The notes under the pieces were generated by a model that was not told the origin of the DNA, did not search any database, and was given only the letters and a program-made list of their open reading frames with translations. A DNA stretch of 64,000 nucleotides from Crossaster papposus (lineage: Eukaryota > Echinodermata > Asteroidea > Velatida > Solasteridae), in NCBI GenBank assembly GCA_037893245.1, contig JBAIAA010000650.1, positions 744,001 to 808,000 on the forward strand. The letters run 5' to 3'. The first letter of the stretch is position 1. Every line of letters begins with the position of its first letter. The position numbers were made by a program, and so were the translations under genes. Positions 57,501 through 64,000 of the stretch are shown piece by piece.

Positions 57501-60500
57501 GTTTTGCATGGTGGTAGCAATGGAGATCGTTGATATGATGGAAAGCGCTATAACAAAAAAGAGAACAAAATTCAAAGATTGTGTACAATTTTGACTTGTT
57601 TTCAGCGGTGTTCTGGTACCTGGAGGATTTGGTTCGAGAGGAACCGATGGAATGATGGCAGCGGGAAAGTGGGCCAGAGAAAACAAGAAGCCATATCTTG
57701 GTAAGAGCCAGAGTTACTGCTTGAACACCGGCCTCCAATTTGGCCAGTAAAAGCAACGGCCAGTTTAGTGGCCAATTAAGCAATGGCTGATTCAGTGGCC
57801 AGTAAAAAAATAGCTAGTTCTTTGATCGCGTCGGTTGGTCAAAGATAAGGAAGCCACACCAGGGTAGGAACAGAATTATTGCCACTGGCCACTGTTCTGG
57901 CTAGTAGAACCCGACCTTGGTTAAACCTATTCACTGATAGGCACTGGCCAATAATTTGGCTGGTAAACCTTTGTGGCCATTAAATAATGGCTTCTCTTGG
58001 TTTGACTTAATAGGTGTGTGCCTGGGGTTGCAAGTGGCCGTGATCGAGTTTGCCCGCAACGTTCTCGGTTGGAAAGATGCTCACTCGGAAGAGTTTGATC
58101 CCAACACCACACATCCAGTGGTAAGTACCTCAGGACATTTTAGGAGTCCTGGAAATTATGCTTAGCAGGGGGGATTGCGAAACAAATTGCTTTTTCCCAT
58201 GATAAGCCGTTTTAAACAGCTGCTAAGCACAAAAAAATGCTTAGCATGAAAATTCTTTCTTGACAAAAAAAACAGGGTTACAAACCAAATTGTCAAATGT
58301 TGTATATTGTCTGTGAGTGGTATACAGTTTCTTTTTGCTTAGTATAAGCATAACAAGCACGTGGAGCTTTGGCTATAAACTTTTATGCTAAGCAAATTTG
58401 TGTGCTTAGCAGCTCCAGGAAATTGGCCCCAGGTCAAGTAAAAAACAGCACATTGTTAGGGTGGTTAATATCAGTTTTGGGGTTGTTGTTTTTTTTGACG
58501 TAGATAATTGAGATGCCCGAACACAACACGGGCCAGATGGGAGGAACGATGCGTCTCGGAAAGAGAACGACTCTCTTCAAGACGGAGAACTCCATTCTCA
58601 GTAAGTGGACAAAAAGGGGGAAGCAATTAGAATGGCTCTGTTTAAGTTATCAGTTTATACAATTCTGAAGCTCGGTTCTGCAGAATCCGAAAGTGTTTGA
58701 TTGGTGCGTCTTCCGTGAACGTGATCAGTTGGGACTTATTTACCTGTTAACCGGTTTGCGCTGGAGGACGTATATACACACAAATGTTTCTATAAATTCA
58801 AAACGGATGACGCATAAACACGTCACCAGGGTTGTAGCTACGCTGGCCGGCGCCGGCCGGCGGTAGCCAGCACTCAACATCACCGGCCAGCACTCGGGGT
58901 AAAAATGAAGCTTGCCGGCCGGCACAAATTTTTCTGAATTACATCGTGATTTTGTATTTTTTGCTGCATCGCATCGCAATTTTGTACCATCGCATCGCAA
59001 TTTTGTACGTGTTCATTTGTATGTTCCATGCCGCAATCGCTGATGCACGTATATGCGTACTGGCCGCATGCATAAGAGCTCTCGCAGGTTTTCCGGTTCT
59101 CAGACTAAAATATTCTGACTAATTTCTGGTTGATTAGGTCAGGGGACCAGACTATCCGACGTCACGTCGTTTTGTTTTATTCAAAATAGAGGGCGTGCTA
59201 TCGTCCATCTAGCATCTAGCTACGGCTCTGTAACTGGCCAGAGCCGTAGCTACAGCTCTGCAACTGGCCAGCCGATGATGTACGTACGTAAACTACATGT
59301 ACATGCACATGTACATGTACATGTACAATGTACATTGACCCGCGAGCGCGCGCTTCTCGTCTTGCAGCTAAACGAGCTTATGACGGGGTTGTCATTTTTT
59401 AGTTCATTGTGTGATGCTAAGAAGTATCTGAAATGCTAAAGTTGCAATCTGTGCTGGAAGACTTTTACAAATTTGATTGTAACTCTTTTTGCAGAATCTC
59501 TCTATGGAGGGGGTGAGAAGATTGAAGAACGTCATCGCCATAGATACGAGGTAAACAAAACAACACGGCCAATTTTTATATTATAGTTTTAGTCGCGACG
59601 AAATGAGTTGAAAACATCTATACATTTTTCTAACAGCCAGGAATGTAATCAAATATTACTTTTTCTTGTAGCATTAAAAGTAATTCCTCTGGAAAAAAAG
59701 GCTTAACCAGTTCGCGCCGGGATTATTTTAAACGAAACTTGATCCAAGGCGGGTTCAGGCCGATGGTACCGGGAAGCACACCCACGCATTTCCAGCCTTG
59801 CTCGCTGCTGACAGACATTTCTGGCCTTGCTCGTGACGTGTTTATGCGTCATCCGTTTTGAATCTGGGGAAAACATTGCGTGTATATACGTCCTCTGGCG
59901 CGAACTGTTTAAATTCTGGTTCATATTTTCCAGACTTGTGTTTAGCTTGGAAGACGATTATAAAGTTGTGTTAAACTGGGTTTGTCTATTAAAGGTGAAC
60001 CCTAAAAACATTGAGGACTTTGAAAGCCGCGGTATGAAATTTGTTGGCCGCAGTGTGGACGGAGAAAGAATGGAAATACTGGAACTTGAAGGTAAAAAAC
60101 TAATTTGTTAGTAATTCATTCGTTGGAAAAGTAAGATTTTAGTGAATCTGGATGTCGTGCATTTAATGATGAAGGCAGTTTTGACAGGAATGAATCTTGT
60201 TTACGACAACTATTATATGTTGCTTCTTGCAAAATGAGCTTGAAGTAAAAAAATTGCAGAACAATTTAAAGGGGAGGTCGATTTTTGTTGTTTTATATGT
60301 AAGTCCTGTTTTACCTTTCTCCAATTTTGTTCTTCTGTCAAATATTTTTAAAACCTATTTCATTCCATTTGTTAAAAATTGTCGTCATACATTAACTGTT
60401 AAAAACCACTGTAGAATTTTAAATGCCGTTTTCCCGAAAATAAGTTTTACCACTTAAAGTTGTGGGTCGTTATTTACCATTGCTGAGCCAGTACCCGTTA

Positions 60501-60987
60501 ATGTTGCATACCATTAGAAAGCTCTTGTTCTGCAAAATCTAGATATATACAAATTTAAATTAATAGAAAAAATAATTAATTAAGCCCATTTTGTGGTGAT
60601 GTTGCATACCATTAGAAAGCTCTTGTTTTGCAGAATCCAGATATATAAATATCTAAATTAATAGAAAATAATATTAATTAAGCTCATTTTGTGGTGACAG
60701 GTCACATCATTTGTCTACCTTCTTTTTCAGATCACCCGTACTTTGTGGCCGTCCAGTACCACCCGGAGTACATCTCCCGCCCCATGAAGCCTTCCGCCCC
60801 TTACATGGGCCTGGTCCTCGCCTCTATCAATCGTCTCAATACCTACATCTCCCGCGGCTGCCGTCTGTCCCCGCGTAACTCCTTAAGCGACGCCGAGTCC
60901 TCGGACACGGAGGAAGAGATGGCTGCCATGCACAACAAGTCTGCGTCCCACCTGTCCTTCCGCAATATCGAGGCCGATCCTCAGTGA
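51593..60987 (+). CDS. CTPS1: CTP synthase (glutamine-hydrolysing), complete, 14 coding exons
   Basis: Exons: 51593-51758, 52512-52682, 53159-53259, 53598-53798, 54023-54103, 55900-56051, 56799-56931, 57350-57438, 57606-57700, 58014-58120, 58504-58600, 59495-59550, 59995-60091, 60731-60987; 600 residues (human CTPS1 591). It catalyses ATP-dependent amination of UTP to CTP with ammonia from glutamine, in the cytosol. The N-terminal synthetase domain begins [17 protein letters not shown] (P-loop) with [22 protein letters not shown] and [14 protein letters not shown]. The class I glutamine amidotransferase domain has PGGFG, the nucleophile Cys399 in GVCLGLQ, and His526/Glu528 in YHPEY, the same numbers as human CTPS1. 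The C-terminal tail ([17 protein letters not shown]) is Ser-rich and acidic like the phosphorylated tail of CTPS1. The exon at 51566 begins with 27 bases of 5' UTR. Invertebrates usually have one gene, so the symbol covers CTPS1/2. Confidence 0.96.
52245..52424. mobile_element. Foldback element in CTPS intron 1
   Basis: AGAATGCAGGGTCC, CTGACAACTCTC and TTTATTTACCCTAT at ~52249-52303 are repeated in inverted order at ~52373-52424 (ATAGGGTAAATAAAG, GAGAGTTGTCAG, GGACCCTGCATTCT). Arms of ~60-75 bp enclose a loop with GGGTATATACAGGGTTAGGG. The target duplication is not resolved. Confidence 0.7.
52725..53016. mobile_element. MITE copy (CAGGGGCCAATT family) with internal tandem units
   Basis: The left end is CAGGGGCCCATTGCATGGAG. 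The inner word AGCACAAATATTTGCTT is then repeated about six times in tandem. The right arm ATGCTAAGCAAATTGG ends abruptly at ~53016 without the terminal GGCCCC. Confidence 0.75.
53339..53470. repeat. Dispersed repeat, family G, copy 2
   Basis: TTGTATTAATTCCTTAC, CTGCACTGCACAATAGACAC and GCGTGCAGCTGCCGCAC correspond block by block to 31813-31940 in the OCRL gene. Confidence 0.6.
54408..55860. repeat. 1.45-kb satellite of 14-bp and 10-bp subunits in a CTPS intron
   Basis: Two subunits, ATTACCCCGTCTGT (14 bp) and ATTACCGTGT (10 bp), alternate as 24-bp compound units or occur as pure 14-bp runs (54570-54725, 55498-55690). Variants (TGC for TGT, ATG for CTG, CTTCTATA at the end) are clustered, so spread was by local slippage or unequal exchange. 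Frames of more than 450 codons in three phases are artefacts. It stops 40 bases before the acceptor of the exon at 55900. Confidence 0.97.
56990..57200 (+). mobile_element. tRNA-derived SINE in CTPS intron
   Basis: An A-box-like TGGCCCAGTTG (57009) and a B-box-like GGGTTCAAGAAC (57042) are followed by the body GTGCCCTTGGGCAAGACACTT and GGGAGTACAAATGGGTACCT, words typical of tRNA-head SINEs of marine invertebrates. The 3' tail is not clear. No tRNA fold is intact, so it is not called a tRNA gene. Confidence 0.7.
58158..58432. mobile_element. MITE copy (CAGGGGCCAATT family), left end degraded
   Basis: The right end GTGCTTAGCAGCTCCAGGAA then ATTGGCCCCAG is well preserved, and GCTGCTAAGCAC with ATGCTTAGCATG lies inside the left half. 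The outer left terminus is mutated. Confidence 0.65.
58751..58826 (+). mobile_element. piggyBac-like MITE, family P, copy 8 (truncated)
   Basis: TTAA at 58747-58750, then CCGGTTTGCGCTGG and GGATGACGCATAAACACGTC. The copy is cut at 58826, where CAGGGTTGTAGCTACGCTGG begins, and the right two-thirds are absent. Confidence 0.75.
58827..59260. mobile_element. hAT-like element abutting the truncated family-P copy
   Basis: CAGGGTTGTAGCTACG at 58827 is inverted as CGTAGCTACAGCTCTG at 59245-59260, with a duplicated half-end (CTAGCTACGGCTCTG) at 59216-59230. The left part is rich in GGCCGGC. No matching 8-bp duplication was found, so the right boundary is tentative and the insertion may have come with a deletion of the host MITE. 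Confidence 0.55.
59707..59908 (-). mobile_element. piggyBac-like MITE, family P, copy 9
   Basis: TTAA at 59703-59706 and 59909-59912 bracket CCAGTTCGCGCCGGG and CTGGCGCGAACTG. About 30 bp of the subterminal interior (the GCCGAGCCGAGGCGCG part) is missing, giving ~202 bp. Confidence 0.83.
60501..60697. repeat. Tandem duplication, two 98-bp units
   Basis: ATGTTGCATACCATTAGAAA begins both units (60501, 60599), each ending TTTTGTGGTGA. It lies 33 bases before the acceptor of the last CTPS exon, and the second unit feeds directly into the polypyrimidine region. Confidence 0.88.
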
Positions 60988-62680
60988 ACCTAAAGATCAA
61001 GGGAAGAGGTTGGTTGCACTGATGCAATTTCTTGGTTGGGTTCTGTTTGTTCTGGCCATTGAAAGAACCATCGATCTAGAAACCAAAAATTTGTCACGGA
61101 ATCTCGAAAATGGCAGAATTGGGAATTCACTACCAATTAATCTTGTACATTTCACAGATCTAGAGGGGTTACCCCCGACAGTCTTTGAATCCTCCAATAT
61201 CTATATAACTTTGAACAAACCCTAAGAAGTTTAGGGCTAAATGCCGAGCTGTAAAAAGAGCATTGTGCAGTACTTAAGCAGTATTAGTGTAAATTGCTAG
61301 CTTGTGAGTGGCTGTTAGTACGGAAGATGATGTGATTCTGCCTCTTTGATTATATACAATCGTGGAATTTGCACACAGTACGTTATGAGAAAGATATTTG
61401 GATATAGGGCCATCGCAGATTCGTCCTTTGAGGAACTATGTGTAGAATAACGAGCAATGGCAGCTGATTTTGTAATTTTGAAAATTGTGATCGGCTCTAC
61501 AACAAGGTGTATTAAGTCGCGCTGTGCACTATCATGTAATGGCCCGCTCAACGTGGAGAGGGTAAACATTTCATCAAAATGTGATTTTAATTTTTTGTCA
61601 TGAATGACATCTTCAATACCTTCAATAGTCAATAAAATAAATGTTGATTTTGATGAATAAAGTGGGGAAAAACGACCATTTCGTGTGCATCATTCTGTTG
61701 TAGTACAACAGAGCCGGCTATTTCAAAGCCCGTTTTCTCAGTTGTGTAATTTGAACTCCAATGAAGTAATAAATATGTAAACACGTCGTATCTCCAAATT
61801 GAGAGGGGCTATGGAGCTCTATTATATACCAAATCAAAGCCTATGTTGTGGGCTTTTAACCATGTATATGACTCAATTTCTTTCTTTTTTGCCACATAAT
61901 AATCCTTTTTGTAGAGCCGGTTACAATTGGTTGGTTCTTAGTGGTAGGATTTGGAACGTGAAAACAAACTTCAAAATTACACTTTGCATTGTTATATTCA
62001 GTGATAAATTGTATTTCATATACATATAGTAGAGTAAATCGGCGAAAAGGGCCTGTCCAAAAGTCCCCGGCTGTGGAAATTCTAAGCGGGGAGGCTGGGC
62101 ACCAGACGACACTAGGGGGCTGTTTTTGATACAAATGTACATTTTCATACACTTTAGCTGGACAATTGTGACAAATATCACTAACAATTTTTCCTTTTAG
62201 AAAATCTTTTCGGAATCCTTATCTTGTTGAAAAACAACAAGTTTGTTGTTATGAAACTGTTGAACATCATTTGTATACATGTAAAAAAAAAAAAAAGTAT
62301 TTTACTGCAGTAGTTACAAGATGTTACATTAAGTCAATATTGTACTGTAATTCTTTTGTACAAAGATTCTTTGCACAACAATGTTTTATTCTTCCTTTTT
62401 CTTGCAAGATCGTGTACTTCATTTTTTTTCCACAAATTAACTTCAGTGCAAAATATTACTCATTCAGACAGCATAGAAATACACTATGTCAAAACAAAAA
62501 GTATCCTTTGTTAGTCTCAACAAAATACATTATAATTAAAGTGAAGTTGCCAATTGGTGCATAACAATTTGTAAAATACATTATTTGTTTTCTACAGGCG
62601 TGATAATGCATGTTTTTTTCTAACTTGTAACTTATATTTAATTCTTCATTCATGCTTGAAATCTAAAGAAATAAAAACTT
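60988..62680 (+). other. CTPS 3' UTR and flank, containing inverse copy of family T
   Basis: AATAAA at 61631-61636 and 62670-62675 are candidate polyadenylation signals. Sequence ~61510-61850 is the reverse complement of the repeat at 29120-29445 (GGGCCATTACATGATAG side first, AGCCGGCT in the middle). The first AATAAA lies within that repeat. Confidence 0.55.
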
Positions 62681-64000
62681 GGTGTATATCGCCTCGAACA
62701 ATTGAAAAGGTGCATTCAGAATGTTTCCATCCACTGTGTTTTTGTTAATTAGCATATGTAAATGTTAATTAGCATATTCATGATTCAGTCCTGACGTCAT
62801 TTGGCGGAAGCCAATCAATCCAGTGTGTTAACTCTATAAAGGTAACTTTCATTTACTGATGGTGCTTTAAACTTCCTGCGCAAATTTGTTCCTGTGTAAA
62901 GGAATACCGTGAACGAGATCCGAGTTAAATTACGTTATAACACGCGTACTCAAACGTGTATTGTGGAGACTTTGTTCTCAATTTTAGAAACGTGGAGGAC
63001 TTTTTTTCAAAGTGCTTCTTTTTTAACCAGGATTAATTTCCTGGGCTGTAACTATAAACCAATATCACTATAGACCTACAATTTGCGACAGATAACCGTA
63101 CCCTTGAAATTTCTAGTTTTTCCAGTAAAACTACAACAATATATTTCGTGAAACCATGTGAAGACCTACGTGTATTAAGCTATGGCGATTGTCCTGTGGA
63201 TACCTATTAAGCATTCTCCATAGAGCATTCTCCATGGAGTGTGCGCACTTTTAGAATTTCATCAAGAAGACCTTTATATTCATTTGTCCTCCAAATTGTT
63301 CATTGGTCTGCACAAGGCAGCCAATTTATAACAACGCGAAAGGCGTCCCATAATTGTGCTCGCCCACCCTTTTCTTGCGGTTTAATTTCCTTAAGATCTT
63401 TCGAGAGTTTGCTGAATCGGTATCCACGAGGCGGCACAAAATTGCTTGCTGGGATTGAAATAAGCAAGGCTGCGACAAGCCTTTTGATCTCTTTATTTTC
63501 AAGTAGTGGATTGGAATTTAATAATGCTTGATGCTTGATTCTGTTTGATTGTGGAATGGGGTTTTTTTTTTCCCCCAAATCTGATTAAATGTCACCAATG
63601 GTGAATGCTCATCTTATTGACCGAACATGATGGTTCCTGAGGACCGGGTTATGTCTATAACAGTTCGTGGATTCGATAGATTGCAGCTGTCGTCTATTTA
63701 GATTTATATACCCAGCACGATCTTGTTTTTTTGCATGTACAGCATGTACATTGTGTACCTTATACACTTACTGCAGACTATTGTTACCTACACAATCTCC
63801 CATGCGTAAGATTTGCCGTGCCCCATTATCTAAACTGAATTATACATTATTGGAACCACGAACCCCTTTTAGAAAGGGGAAAATTTGATTACTGTTCAAC
63901 TTCAGTGAAACGAAATTGGTGTAAATTTTTCAAATTGTCTTGAATGGCAGGTATTGAGGTCTTTTTTTATTTACATTTTGGACACAGCTTTAACTAGTGT
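62681..64000. other. Unassigned 3' flank
   Basis: No exon of a known family was recognised. A 93-codon minus-strand frame at 63300-63578 has protein-like composition (GYRFSKLSKDLKEIKPQEK) but no family match, partner exon or start context that I can support. The remainder is AT-rich. Confidence 0.35.

Overview
This is a nuclear window from a metazoan. Every gene is split into many short exons with GT-AG introns (plus two apparent minor-class introns), and the spacers and introns are full of small non-autonomous DNA transposons, foldback elements and minisatellites. The protein families, the tRNA-derived SINE type, the gene spacing and the scattered ACATGTACATGT palindromes fit a marine invertebrate. 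A deuterostome such as an echinoderm, hemichordate or lancelet is plausible, but the sequence alone does not fix the phylum.

Layout. (1) 198-1379 (+) holds the last three exons of tomosyn (STXBP5/STXBP5L), followed by a long AT-rich 3' UTR or flank to about 4.5 kb. (2) 4.5-7.9 kb is intergenic and carries a (CCCCTA)n array and a 19-bp minisatellite. (3) 7995-11781 is one composite hAT-like transposon with an exact 8-bp target duplication, containing a second nested foldback element. (4) 13268-33272 (+) is a complete OCRL/INPP5B-type inositol polyphosphate 5-phosphatase: 23 coding exons, 1069 residues. (5) 35326-45413 (+) is a complete PAXBP1 (GCFC1): 17 exons, 917 residues. (6) 46700-50107 (-) is HDAC8: 8 exons, 651 residues, with a 270-residue N-terminal extension. 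(7) 51593-60987 (+) is CTP synthase: 14 coding exons, 600 residues. HDAC8 and CTP synthase are divergent across a 1.5-kb spacer, and PAXBP1 and HDAC8 are convergent. From 61 kb to the end lie the CTPS 3' UTR and unannotated AT-rich DNA.

Exon models were built by hand. Each uses consistent splice phases and gives an open frame divisible by three from ATG to stop, except for the 5'-truncated tomosyn. The five genes have unrelated cell-biological roles: vesicle fusion control, phosphoinositide turnover and endocytic traffic, nuclear splicing/transcription, lysine deacetylation, and CTP synthesis. No operon-like logic is implied.

The most notable points are: two AT-AC U12-type introns in the OCRL gene, resolved from splice phase and branch sites; an HDAC8 with a three-fold repeated Ser-rich N-terminal module, a decayed copy of that module inside its own intron, and loss of the PKA-site serine; hAT-type elements whose internal 12-bp units have expanded into a satellite between perfect target duplications; a nine-copy TTAA-flanked MITE family confined to introns; and several nested insertions whose order can be read from target duplications.
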